NCBI GenBank assembly: GCA_964624145.1
Contig: CAZUXT010000012.1
Coordinates: 1 to 64,000 of the forward strand
Direction of reading: 5' to 3'
Length of the DNA stretch: 64,000 nucleotides
From: WJMT01 sp964624145
Lineage (GTDB): Bacteria; Acidobacteriota; Aminicenantia; Aminicenantales; Aminicenantaceae
A program made the translations under genes and the position numbers. The notes beneath the pieces are model-generated. The model was not told where the DNA came from. It was given only the letters and a program-made list of their open reading frames with translations, and searched no databases. Every line of letters starts with the position of its first letter. The first letter of the stretch is position 1. This document shows, in pieces, positions 46,516 to 54,937 of this stretch.

Positions 46516-46544
46516 TGGACAGCAAGGGAACACAGTGGTATAAA
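46516..46544 (+). promoter_or_regulatory. Promoter for the NifX-like gene
   Basis: TGGACA at 46516-46521, a 17-base spacer, TATAAA at 46539-46544. It differs from the common promoter family of the window in spacing and sequence. Confidence 0.5.
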
Positions 46545-46574
46545 TAATCTATCTTAGAAGAAACGGAGGTGGTC

Positions 46575-46994
46575 ATGAAAATTAAAAAAGCAGGATTCGT
46601 TCTTATCATCCTTTCCATTCTAGGATTATTTTTTATCCTTAATGCAAATGAAGAGGCGCAAATAAAGATTGCCGTAGCTTCAGAAGGGGAAACACTTGAC
46701 TCTCAGGTTAGCGTTATGGCCGGCCGCTGCGCTTACTTTCTGTTCTTTGACAAAGAAGGAAACCTTAAGAATACTATGGAAAATCCGTACCAAAAAGCAA
46801 GTCAAGCGGGTATTAAATGTGCTCAATTCCTTAAAGAACATGCTATCACTATATTAATAGCAGGTGAAGTCGGAGAGAAAATGGGAGAGGCTCTTGAAAA
46901 CTATAATATCTCATTTATTCCTTTTTCAGGAACCGTAAACGACGCTGTAACTGAAGCGCAAAAAAAGATACCGCACCTAATCCCCAAGAATTAA
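46575..46994 (+). CDS. Exported NifX/NifB-C-terminal-like (dinitrogenase cofactor) protein
   Basis: 139 aa from ATG 46575, with GGAGGT just upstream; a GTG two codons earlier is the alternative. Residues 1-24 are a signal peptide or anchor (AGFVLIILSILGLFFILNA). The rest is a NifX/NafY/MTH1175-type domain: IKIAVASEGETLDSQVSVMAGRCAYFLFFD, GIKCAQFLKEHAITILIAGEVGEKM and GTVNDAVTEA. Family members are normally cytoplasmic and bind iron-molybdenum or related clusters. Export is unusual. No nif structural genes are present. Confidence 0.82.
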   Translation: MKIKKAGFVLIILSILGLFFILNANEEAQIKIAVASEGETLDSQVSVMAGRCAYFLFFDKEGNLKNTMENPYQKASQAGIKCAQFLKEHAITILIAGEVGEKMGEALENYNISFIPFSGTVNDAVTEAQKKIPHLIPKN

Positions 46995-47036
46995 TTTGCA
47001 TTCTCTTGCGTAGCTTTAGATGATAATTAATCAATA

Positions 47037-49697
47037 ATGGTAAAAAAAATCCTCCAGATCAGGTCAGAATACACAAGCGCCCGGTTGATTCTTTCGAACC
47101 TGGAACACCGGCTGAAGGGAACGCATTCTAAGCGTTTGCCCGGCTATCTTCCGCCGGAAGTGGATTTCCTGACAGAAGGCAAAAAGCAGTGGACCATAAG
47201 AGTCAGGGACTATGACGTACGTGAGCTGAATCTGGCTGAGTCCCCTCGGACCATAGAGCATCTCAGCCTTATTCTTGCAGCCCGCCATGGAAACCTTGCC
47301 GCCTCACGCCGGTTAAAGACAGAAACCCAAAAGGCCTTTGATAAAATTTCGGCCCGGTTCACCGGAGAGAAGCTCGTCGAAAACGAGCACGTCGTCCCGT
47401 ACACAACATCCGGCAATTATTCCGAAGTTGATATCAGCAACAAAGGCGCGATTCTTCTCGATCTTTCCAACCGGGGCATTGCCACAGCGGATTTCAGCCT
47501 GCTCACAGCTTCTGCCTCCTCGCTGCCTCCAAAAAAGCGGGAGCCTCTTGTAAGGGCCATCGTCCGGAACCTCGAGATCCTGAGCGGACGAAAGCTTGAA
47601 GATCCTGAAAATCCTTTACTCATCGCCATGCGCTCCGCTTTGCCTGAATACCTGCCGGGATTTATGCCCACCTATCTCAACGTCGGATTTGTTTTGGATA
47701 TGCTTTCCGGCCTTCAACAAAGATACGGCAGGGCTGGTGCAGCCCGTATCCGCTTCAACAACCGCAAAACCATTCTCGAAAACCTTGATCCTGAGGCCTT
47801 TCGTCCCTTTGATATTCCTGGAAAACCCATTCTGTCTGTCCAGCAAAACACCGAGCTTGCCGAGCAGATGGAATCCGAGATCGCCGCCCGAAGACCCGAG
47901 CTTCTCACAAGTGCCTGGAATCAGCTTCTGTTTTTTCTCGAAAAGGCCTATGACTATTACCAAAGTCATCTGGATGTCCTCCGCAGCTTTATGACCCGGG
48001 AATTGCACCGACCCGCTATCATTTTCCAGCGAATGGTCTGCAGTGTCATAGACCGTGCGTCTTATGCCGGCGTCATTTACAGCCGCCATCCCAGACTCGG
48101 CACAGGTCTTTTTCTTCAATTCGGCCGGACGGTCTACGGGGAAGATCTGATGACAGGACGCCTTCAGCCCGAGGAACGTCACTTCCAGACCCGCGAACAG
48201 AGCCGCCGGGAATTTCCCGCTGTTTATCACTGCTGGGACAGAATTTTCCAGCTTGAGGATATTTTCCAATCACCTGTAATTGTCGAATTCACCGGAGTCA
48301 AGGGAACCTTCACTATCCTGCAAGTAAACCAGGCAAAGATGTCCGGCGCAGGCATGATAACAGGGGTCATGGACATGCACCGTAGCGGCCGGATACCTGA
48401 GGAGCGGGTCCGTAAGCTTATAAAGCCCTACCATGTCCGGCAGATTGAATCAGACGCCATTGATCCGAAGTCTTTTCATTCGCTCACTCCTTTCTGCCGC
48501 GGTATGTCCGTGCTCCCGCGTTCTGCGGTGGTGGGCCGCATCTATTTCTCCTCAGAGAATGCCCAGAAAGAACGGGAAGAGTCAGGAGACACCAATGTTA
48601 TCCTGGTTAAGGAAAGGTTCACACCCATGGACGCCATTGAGATGCAGGGCTTTGACGGCATTTGCAGTCTAAGTCCTGTGGCCATCCACGTGGTCTCCTC
48701 AGCTCAAAGCCTGGGAACTCCGGCTCTGCTCAATCTGGAGGAATGCGGTGCGCGCATCGACTATGAAAAACGCCTGCTTGTCAACAGGGAAGGATTGGAG
48801 GTCCCGGAAGGGTCGTGGGTTACGATTTCTAGTGCATTCGGGGCTCTTTATGTTGGTAAAGCCAGGTTCGCCCCCGCACGTCTCCTCCGATTCATGGCCG
48901 GAGAAAAAATGGGATTTTCCGCTGATGAGCGAATTCGTTTCGAAAAACTGGCAAGAACTTACAGCGATTACAGGAACATCCTGGAGAACGTTGATGCAGA
49001 GGATTTCGAAAGCCTTCAGGACCTCGGACATGCCGTCCGTTTCGGCAGGCTGGGAAAGGACGAAAAAAAGGCAGCCAAATTTGTTAACCGCTGCTTTGAT
49101 GTGAGAAGCAAACTCATTGTGCAGCGCCTTGTCGATTCAACCCTGGGCACTCATTTCCTCAACCAGGCCGCCTTTACCTGTCTCTCAGGAGACAGGAAGG
49201 CGAAGCTCCTTAAAGAAGTCCTGCGTATCTGCGCGGAAAAGGATATATTTGGTTACAACGCCGGTGCCTTTGTGATCGGCTGCCTCATACCCAATGATGA
49301 GGATGTTCTTTTTTGGAAAAAATTCACGCCCGGTGAAACAGCCCGCCTCCTTAATGAATGGGTGCTCCACCAGAAATACCTTAACATCCTTAATGATGTT
49401 GGTGAAAAGAAAATCAGCCGTGCCAGGTCTTACATCCTGTCGCGCGGTCTCGGAGCACTCTGGGTACATAAGGGACTGCTCTCGGGCTTTATGACTCTCA
49501 AGCTTTCCGGAGTCCCATGGGATGAAGTCAGCAGGGCTATCCGTCCCTCTTTTGACTCACAGACACAGGAGGTCATAGATCTTCTGAGACAGCCTTATGC
49601 CGCATTCTATGACTTTGACAATCCCTGGAGCCTCGCACAGTTGATAAAATTATGCGACGCGGCAAATCTCCCTCTTCCCCGCGCGACAGATATTTAG
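47037..49697 (+). CDS. Divergent PPDK-like protein lacking the PEP/pyruvate barrel
   Basis: 886 aa, cytoplasmic. Residues about 190-450 follow the pyruvate phosphate dikinase ATP-binding half (PLLIAMRSALPEYLPGFMPTYLNVGF corresponds to the PPDK RSGA..PGMMDTILNLG region; then IIFQRMVCSVID, YSRHPRLGTG and GEDLMTGR). Residues about 490-610 correspond to the swivelling phospho-histidine domain; His551 (VAIHVVSSAQSLGTPAL) aligns with the catalytic His, but the usual GGMTS before it is lost. The remaining about 270 residues look helical and do not resemble the PEP/pyruvate TIM barrel. Its acceptor substrate is therefore unknown; rifampin-phosphotransferase-like enzymes show that such swaps occur. 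No clear ribosome binding site. Confidence 0.75.
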   Translation: MVKKILQIRSEYTSARLILSNLEHRLKGTHSKRLPGYLPPEVDFLTEGKKQWTIRVRDYDVRELNLAESPRTIEHLSLILAARHGNLAASRRLKTETQKAFDKISARFTGEKLVENEHVVPYTTSGNYSEVDISNKGAILLDLSNRGIATADFSLLTASASSLPPKKREPLVRAIVRNLEILSGRKLEDPENPLLIAMRSALPEYLPGFMPTYLNVGFVLDMLSGLQQRYGRAGAARIRFNNRKTILENLDPEAFRPFDIPGKPILSVQQNTELAEQMESEIAARRPELLTSAWNQLLFFLEKAYDYYQSHLDVLRSFMTRELHRPAIIFQRMVCSVIDRASYAGVIYSRHPRLGTGLFLQFGRTVYGEDLMTGRLQPEERHFQTREQSRREFPAVYHCWDRIFQLEDIFQSPVIVEFTGVKGTFTILQVNQAKMSGAGMITGVMDMHRSGRIPEERVRKLIKPYHVRQIESDAIDPKSFHSLTPFCRGMSVLPRSAVVGRIYFSSENAQKEREESGDTNVILVKERFTPMDAIEMQGFDGICSLSPVAIHVVSSAQSLGTPALLNLEECGARIDYEKRLLVNREGLEVPEGSWVTISSAFGALYVGKARFAPARLLRFMAGEKMGFSADERIRFEKLARTYSDYRNILENVDAEDFESLQDLGHAVRFGRLGKDEKKAAKFVNRCFDVRSKLIVQRLVDSTLGTHFLNQAAFTCLSGDRKAKLLKEVLRICAEKDIFGYNAGAFVIGCLIPNDEDVLFWKKFTPGETARLLNEWVLHQKYLNILNDVGEKKISRARSYILSRGLGALWVHKGLLSGFMTLKLSGVPWDEVSRAIRPSFDSQTQEVIDLLRQPYAAFYDFDNPWSLAQLIKLCDAANLPLPRATDI

Positions 49698-49715
49698 GAT
49701 GATAAGTATTTCTTA

Positions 49716-49745
49716 TTGAATAGACTTGTCTCATAATAGTATCAT
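49716..49745 (+). promoter_or_regulatory. Promoter, TTGA-N18-TATCAT variant
   Basis: TTGAAT at 49716-49721, an 18-base spacer and TATCAT at 49740-49745, 31 bases before the hydrolase start. It resembles the other promoters but has a weaker -35. Confidence 0.5.
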
Positions 49746-49776
49746 AAATGACGATGCCCTAAAGGAGAACCATTCA

Positions 49777-50670
49777 ATGGACACAAAAAATAACACTCCA
49801 AATTATTATAAGGATGCGCCACCGCACTTATATGCGAAACTCCATAAATTCCGTAAGGAACATCATATAAAACGGTTTGAATTTAATGGAAAAATGATAG
49901 AATATATCGCTGCAGGCAAAGGGGAGAAAACACTCCTCATGTTTCATGGAGCTTTAGGCTCTGCAGAAACTCCTTTCAATGAAATATTAAGATTGAAGGA
50001 TCGCTACAGAGTCATTACCCCGACCATCCGAGATCTCGGTTCTTTAGATGAGATATCCAATGCGGTAAATGAAATTTTACGGAGGGAAAAAGCAGAACGC
50101 ATCATGGTCAGAGGGGGATCTTTTGGCGCCTTCATTGCGCAGTCGTTTTTTAAACGCAATTATAAAATAATCGATAAAATGGTTTTGATTAACGCTATCC
50201 CCCCAAAAGGTCGATACTCCAAAAAAGACAGGCGTCAGGTAAGATTATTCACACTTCTTTTGAAAGTAGTTCCTGAGAAACTGGCTAAAAAAATCATGCT
50301 AAGAGAACTAAGCAAGCTCGGAGAGCCAAATCATCCATTGTCCAAGGAACAACAAGACGAGATCGATTTCCTCATGATGCAGGTTCAGGAGAGATTAGCG
50401 AAAGTCCGGAAACGGCATATACTGGAATCTATGATGCTCGTAGTGGATTTCGACTTGAACGAAAACATCAAACCGGATGATTTTCTTGATTGGAAGGGTA
50501 AAATCCTGCTTATCACTGATACAGATGATCCGAGTTATAAGTATTTCGATAAATTAAAAGCCCAATTTCCTAAACCAGAGGTGAAAATATTCGAAAAATC
50601 CGGACATCTTCTTCAAATAATCTATAAATCTGAATTTGAGAAAAAACACGACGAATTTCTATCCTGTTAA
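49777..50670 (+). CDS. Alpha/beta hydrolase
   Basis: 297 aa. The ATG at 49777 has AAAGGAG at the proper distance; an upstream TTG would overlap the -10 region. Features are the oxyanion motif FHGALG, the nucleophile elbow GGSFGAF, a possible acid in ITDTDDPSY and the catalytic His in KSGHLLQ. No signal peptide, so cytoplasmic. The cap region is basic (KKDRRQVRLF). Esterase or related hydrolase; substrate unknown. Confidence 0.85.
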   Translation: MDTKNNTPNYYKDAPPHLYAKLHKFRKEHHIKRFEFNGKMIEYIAAGKGEKTLLMFHGALGSAETPFNEILRLKDRYRVITPTIRDLGSLDEISNAVNEILRREKAERIMVRGGSFGAFIAQSFFKRNYKIIDKMVLINAIPPKGRYSKKDRRQVRLFTLLLKVVPEKLAKKIMLRELSKLGEPNHPLSKEQQDEIDFLMMQVQERLAKVRKRHILESMMLVVDFDLNENIKPDDFLDWKGKILLITDTDDPSYKYFDKLKAQFPKPEVKIFEKSGHLLQIIYKSEFEKKHDEFLSC

Positions 50671-50709
50671 GTCTTGATTTATATCTGTAAGCGCTTTAAT
50701 GATTTCCGG

Positions 50710-50739
50710 TTGACTGGACTTATAACTTGCGTGTATCAT
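50710..50739 (+). promoter_or_regulatory. Promoter, TTGAC-N18-TATCAT family
   Basis: TTTCCGG then TTGACT (50710-50715), an 18-base spacer, GTG then TATCAT at 50734-50739, followed by the gene at 50770. Confidence 0.72.
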
Positions 50740-50769
50740 TTATGAAACAGTCATTTAAAGGAGGTAATA

Positions 50770-51189
50770 GTGTCCAAACCATCATCTAAAACCATTTTTT
50801 TTGGTGTCCTGATCATAGGCTTATTCATTTTCGTTGTGTGCTTAGGCCAGGCCTCTGATACAACTGAGTTAGAAGGGATATGGAAAGACCCTCACCAGGG
50901 CTGGTCCTTTGAATTCAACGGCAATAATATCAAGATAACAGCACCCAGTCCTGAAATGTCTATGGAGGGTACGTTTACTTCAGATCCATCAGCCGACCCA
51001 AAAGAAATCGATATCAAGATAAGCAAATCCGGATCACCCCAATACCAGGGTCGCACATCTCTCGGCATTTATAAAATCGAAGATATTCTTCTCACCTTAG
51101 CTTTATCTGAACCCGGCAGTAATGATCGGCCCCAGGCATTCAGCACCTCGGGTGGGGCTATGGTCTTTAGGGTCAGTAAAATAGAATAA
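50770..51189 (+). CDS. TIGR03067-like small secreted protein
   Basis: 139 aa with a GTG start after a perfect AAAGGAGGT site. Signal peptide at residues 9-28. The mature part has the TIGR03067/lipocalin-like pattern: LEGIWKDPHQGWSFEFNGNNIKI, SDPSADPKEIDIKIS, GIYKIEDILLTLAL and RPQAFSTSGGAMVFRV. Role unknown. It resembles the gene at 40550 in size and layout. Confidence 0.8.
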   Translation: MSKPSSKTIFFGVLIIGLFIFVVCLGQASDTTELEGIWKDPHQGWSFEFNGNNIKITAPSPEMSMEGTFTSDPSADPKEIDIKISKSGSPQYQGRTSLGIYKIEDILLTLALSEPGSNDRPQAFSTSGGAMVFRVSKIE

Positions 51190-51252
51190 CAAACAAAATC
51201 TGCCTTTTCATTTTATTTTCGCTTTATATTTTATATTGGGGCGGCACTATAG

Positions 51253-51282
51253 TTGACTTTCACAGCACATTTTGTGTATCAT
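51253..51282 (+). promoter_or_regulatory. Promoter, TTGAC-N18-TATCAT family
   Basis: TTGACT at 51253-51258, an 18-base spacer with TTTTGTG at its end, TATCAT at 51277-51282, 32 bases before the lipoprotein start. Confidence 0.72.
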
Positions 51283-51314
51283 AATGACAGATCAGCAGCA
51301 TTAAAGGAGGGCAG

Positions 51315-52529
51315 ATGAGAACCGCCCAAATCATCAAAAAAATAGTACTGTTCTCTATTATGATCGTTTCGGGAACAGCCATTGTTCTTTTAACAGGATG
51401 CCAAAAATCACCCCATGACCGATCATCGTATTCCATTGAGACTATCGACGGAGTCAAACACATCTACAACTTTGGCCCTCAATCAGACAGCTCCTCGAAA
51501 GTGAGTCTTATACTTTTAGGCCAAATCGGGAAGTTGGAGGCTGAAAGGGAAGAAGACCTTCTTTATGAGCCAGCTGATGCAGCCAGGCTTCCCAACGGAG
51601 ATATCCTCATCCTGGAGAGAGGAGGCTGTACTGTAAAGCGGTATAATGAAGATTACGAATATATCTCGTCTTTCGGACAAAAAGGCCGGGGGCCCGGAGA
51701 TTTTTTATCTCCTTTTTGTTTGAGACTGAGTGAGAATAAGTTATATGTCTCAGGTTATTCTTTTTCCATATTCTCTATCGAAGGGGAATATGAAGGCGGT
51801 TTTAAGCCTGAAATAATAGGAGGAAGTTGGATCCATGACCAATACAGAACCTCTGGAATGACCGTCCTCTCCGGCTCTCGTGTGATCCTCCCGAGCCATC
51901 CTTCGATATGGGTCGATTCAGGGGAGTCTAAACTTCTCTCTATGTATGATAAAAAAGGCACCCTTATCCGTTCTTTCGGCGCGGCCAAAAAATATGAGAA
52001 TGCACTTCTCATGCTGAATGCCAATATCGTCTATTTTGAAAAATACATCACGGGCCATATTTATGTTGCCTTTGGCCATCAAAACAGAATTGATAAATAC
52101 TCTCCGAAAGGAGAATTGATTTTTTCTGCTGACCGTCCTCTCTCTTTTGAAGTGAAAAACGTAACAAAAATAGAAACATTTAGAAGCGATTCTATGGAAA
52201 GAGAGTTTGAGGTGCCGTCCGTTACTTTTGTCACAAAAGGAATAGGGATTGACCATAAAAACAGAGTCTGGGTTTTAACCTATATCAAACAGCCCAACAC
52301 ATTTTTGACCTTTGACGAGGGAGAAAATCTCACTGAATGCTATGAATTTAATGTGTTTGATTCAAACGGAATCCTTCTGTTTAATGTTTCTTTTCCCAAT
52401 GTCATGGTCGATAAGCTCTCCATCTATGGTGATCGTGTCTATCTTATAGACTCTCAAAATGAATCATGCGTCTATGAATACAAAATAGTGGAAACAAATT
52501 CATTACAAACGAACCGTGTGATCTTTTAA
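51315..52529 (+). CDS. 6-bladed beta-propeller lipoprotein
   Basis: 404 aa with AAAGGAGG upstream. Signal peptide ends in a good lipobox (VLLTGC, Cys about residue 33). The mature part consists of NHL/6-bladed-propeller repeats: LPNGDILILERGGCTVKRYNEDYEYISSFGQKGRGPGDF, LYVSGYSFSIFSIEGEYEGGF and the fourth and fifth blades with IDKYSPKGEL and IGIDHKNRVWVLTY. Such lipoproteins are abundant in Aminicenantes- and Bacteroidota-like genomes; the function is unknown, probably ligand or protein binding. Confidence 0.85.
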   Translation: MRTAQIIKKIVLFSIMIVSGTAIVLLTGCQKSPHDRSSYSIETIDGVKHIYNFGPQSDSSSKVSLILLGQIGKLEAEREEDLLYEPADAARLPNGDILILERGGCTVKRYNEDYEYISSFGQKGRGPGDFLSPFCLRLSENKLYVSGYSFSIFSIEGEYEGGFKPEIIGGSWIHDQYRTSGMTVLSGSRVILPSHPSIWVDSGESKLLSMYDKKGTLIRSFGAAKKYENALLMLNANIVYFEKYITGHIYVAFGHQNRIDKYSPKGELIFSADRPLSFEVKNVTKIETFRSDSMEREFEVPSVTFVTKGIGIDHKNRVWVLTYIKQPNTFLTFDEGENLTECYEFNVFDSNGILLFNVSFPNVMVDKLSIYGDRVYLIDSQNESCVYEYKIVETNSLQTNRVIF

Positions 52530-52555
52530 TCCTCTCCAAGCTTCCTGATTTTCTA

Positions 52556-52584
52556 TTGAAAAGGCCGGAAAAAAATGATATTTT
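52556..52584 (+). promoter_or_regulatory. Possible promoter of the M6-like peptidase gene
   Basis: TTGAAA at 52556-52561, a 17-base spacer containing TGA just before TATTTT at 52579-52584. Weak boxes, but correct placement 37 bases before the ATG. Confidence 0.4.
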
Positions 52585-52620
52585 CCAATTTTAATACCTC
52601 TCTAAATAAAAGGATTGGCT

Positions 52621-54624
52621 ATGTTTAAATGTAAAAATCATTTGTTTTTCAGTTTAACGCTGGCAGCTTTTCTCCTTTTGATGCTGACGGCCTGCCAGCA
52701 GGGCGAAACACCTGCTCAATTGCCCGCACCCATTGACCCGCAGCTTGTTCAAGACCAGGATGATATGACCTGGGATGATTACAACCCCATCCCGGGCCAA
52801 AACTGGGCTGACCCTTCTCTTACGCCGGAGCGCGGATTCAGTATAGCCCTTGTGGCCATTGACTTTCCAAACCAGCCCTTTGTGATCACTCTTCCCAAAG
52901 GATCCGATCCTTTTGGAAATCCCCAGATCGATCCTATCGCCAGAGAAGATGTACCCCAATTCTACGCTGATTTCTTCTTAAAACCCAGGGATGTCAATCA
53001 CGGTCAGACCATTAACGGTTACTGGATGGAGCAGTCCAGGGGTAAATTCGGGATCACAAAAGTGGATGCGTTCGGACCCTACCGTATGCCTGAGCCTATC
53101 TGGTATTACGGATTAAACGAGTACGGCCAGCAAGACCAGACTCCGGACGGAAGCACTGCGAAAAGACGCATGGAACGGGACTGTGATGCTATATGGATCA
53201 AGGATATAGGCGAAGACATCAGGAAAAACTACGATGCCATCCTGCGGATCTACGCCAGTTATGATGAGACCGGTGTGTGGCAGGAATTCGGGGAAATGAA
53301 GTTCAATTCCAAAGAGGACATCCCGCCCGAATGGGGAAATCCCAATCCGGATAGGCCCCGCTGGATCACTACCCGGTATGTGGAGTGGACCAGCTGGCTG
53401 GCTGGCTCCCAGCAATGGGGGCTTTCCTCGCTGCGGCAGGGAGAAAACTCAGGCACCATCACCCATGAACTGGGCCATTATGCCTTCAGGCTTCCAGACC
53501 TGAACAACAATCCCTATGTCACCCCATTCCGGAGAGCATCTGCCGGACCCTGGGACATGATGGATCGTGGATGCTTCAACGGACCCGGAGGCCCTCATAT
53601 GCGCTGGGTAGTGCCTCCAACTCATGGTGCGGCCATGCCGGCAGGTCTCATGGTGCGTAACCGGCTGGAAAACGGATTTATCGATGAATCCATGCTTCTG
53701 ACATTGAGTCGGGAAGGACTGGCGCAGACCGGCCTGGCCGTAGCAAAGGTCACAGCCAGAGCTGTGGAGCCTCTTCCAGGACAATTTACAGGCATTATGG
53801 TTCGCCTTGACGGAACACCGGAAGGGGACCGCACACCGGAAGACGACCCTGCTGAAAATCCTCTTTCTCCAGGAATCCCCAATTACAACTTCTATTCCCT
53901 TGAGGTAGTGCAGAGAATAGGCTATGATTCGTTCACACCGGACAACGGAGTGCTTATCGCGAAAAACAAGGACAGCCTGCGGGGATGGAACGGCGGTCCC
54001 AATGCCTTTAACTCATTTATCTGGGTCATAGACGCCCATTCTGAAGATATCAATGTGGCAGACTATGCGAAACCGAACGGCGAAAAAGTGATGCGCACGA
54101 TTGCTGACTACCGTCAGTTGAACGATGCGCTCTTCCATGCCGGTCTTGATTCCGGAAGCTCCTGCGAATGGGAAGACACTCCCAACGGACTGCACTTCTA
54201 TGTCATTGACCTGGAAAAAAATGACCAGGGGATCCTCTCCTACACTCTGGCTGTACGGTCTCTGGAAGGCTCCGGAGAACAGGAGAGAGGAGCGGCTCTG
54301 GATGCTCCTGAGGAAGTTGAATACAAGGGAACCTCTATGCCAATGACCTTTACCCTTGAAAATACAGGAGCGCGTGTGGATGCAGCCATGTATTTGAATT
54401 CAGATGTTTACCGGCTTTCGGTCTCTGTAGAGGGAACCGGATGGACCGCAAAACTTCTCAACGGCCTGGTTGCTGTTGAAGCCGGGCAGTCCCAACAGGT
54501 AACCGTGTATGTTTCCGCTGAGGAAGGAAGTGCGGATACAGCCACTGTGACATTACATGCCGTATCCGAAAGCGATCCCACAAAAACCGCCACAGCCACT
54601 ATATTAAACTTAATAAGGAACTAA
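52621..54624 (+). CDS. Secreted M6-like (immune inhibitor A type) metallopeptidase lipoprotein
   Basis: 667 aa. The ATG at 52621 is chosen over a TTG two codons before. The signal peptide ends at a lipobox (LMLTAC). The zinc site is HELGH with His282, Glu283 and His286 (TITHELGHYAFRLPDL); M6 landmarks include ALVAIDFPNQPF, QFYADFFLKPR and SAGPWDMMDRG. A C-terminal Ig-like (NEW3/CARDB-style) domain covers about 560-660. It degrades proteins outside the cell or at the outer membrane. Its stop codon lies within a run of TAATAAG repeats leading into the repeat at 54629. Confidence 0.85.
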   Translation: MFKCKNHLFFSLTLAAFLLLMLTACQQGETPAQLPAPIDPQLVQDQDDMTWDDYNPIPGQNWADPSLTPERGFSIALVAIDFPNQPFVITLPKGSDPFGNPQIDPIAREDVPQFYADFFLKPRDVNHGQTINGYWMEQSRGKFGITKVDAFGPYRMPEPIWYYGLNEYGQQDQTPDGSTAKRRMERDCDAIWIKDIGEDIRKNYDAILRIYASYDETGVWQEFGEMKFNSKEDIPPEWGNPNPDRPRWITTRYVEWTSWLAGSQQWGLSSLRQGENSGTITHELGHYAFRLPDLNNNPYVTPFRRASAGPWDMMDRGCFNGPGGPHMRWVVPPTHGAAMPAGLMVRNRLENGFIDESMLLTLSREGLAQTGLAVAKVTARAVEPLPGQFTGIMVRLDGTPEGDRTPEDDPAENPLSPGIPNYNFYSLEVVQRIGYDSFTPDNGVLIAKNKDSLRGWNGGPNAFNSFIWVIDAHSEDINVADYAKPNGEKVMRTIADYRQLNDALFHAGLDSGSSCEWEDTPNGLHFYVIDLEKNDQGILSYTLAVRSLEGSGEQERGAALDAPEEVEYKGTSMPMTFTLENTGARVDAAMYLNSDVYRLSVSVEGTGWTAKLLNGLVAVEAGQSQQVTVYVSAEEGSADTATVTLHAVSESDPTKTATATILNLIRN

Positions 54625-54628
54625 TAAG

Positions 54629-54683
54629 TAATAAGGGGACGGGCCCGGCCATCTTCTTTGTAATCAAGAGGATAACCCTACTT
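54629..54683. repeat. Repeat fragment, left of the assembly gap
   Basis: 55 bases ending at the N run; identical to 54784-54838. It begins TAATAAGGGGACGGGCCC. Probably the overlapping contig end rather than a second genomic copy. Confidence 0.7.
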
Positions 54684-54783
54684 NNNNNNNNNNNNNNNNN
54701 NNNNNNNNNNNNNNNNNNNNNNNNNNNNNNNNNNNNNNNNNNNNNNNNNNNNNNNNNNNNNNNNNNNNNNNNNNNNNNNNNNN
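54684..54783. other. Assembly gap (100 N)
   Basis: Exactly 100 N, a scaffolding default. It is flanked on both sides by the same 55-base sequence. Confidence 0.98.
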
Positions 54784-54890
54784 TAATAAGGGGACGGGCC
54801 CGGCCATCTTCTTTGTAATCAAGAGGATAACCCTACTTTTCCACAGATTCTCTTGTTTAAAAATGATGTTTTTGGGGCCAAAATCGTAGG
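54784..54890 (+). repeat. Dispersed repeat, copy A
   Basis: About 105 bases from TAATAAGGGGACGGGCCC through TTTTTGGGGCCAAAA. It is similar over its length (estimated by eye at about three quarters identity) to 62630-62736. It carries G/C-rich pieces at both ends (GGGCCCGGCC and GGGGCC) that could pair. It lies between the M6-like gene and the 3' end of the orphan permease at 54938. Confidence 0.65.
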
Positions 54891-54937
54891 ATTTTTGAGT
54901 AATTAAACTATAGGCGTATTAAATTGATCTTTTCCTT

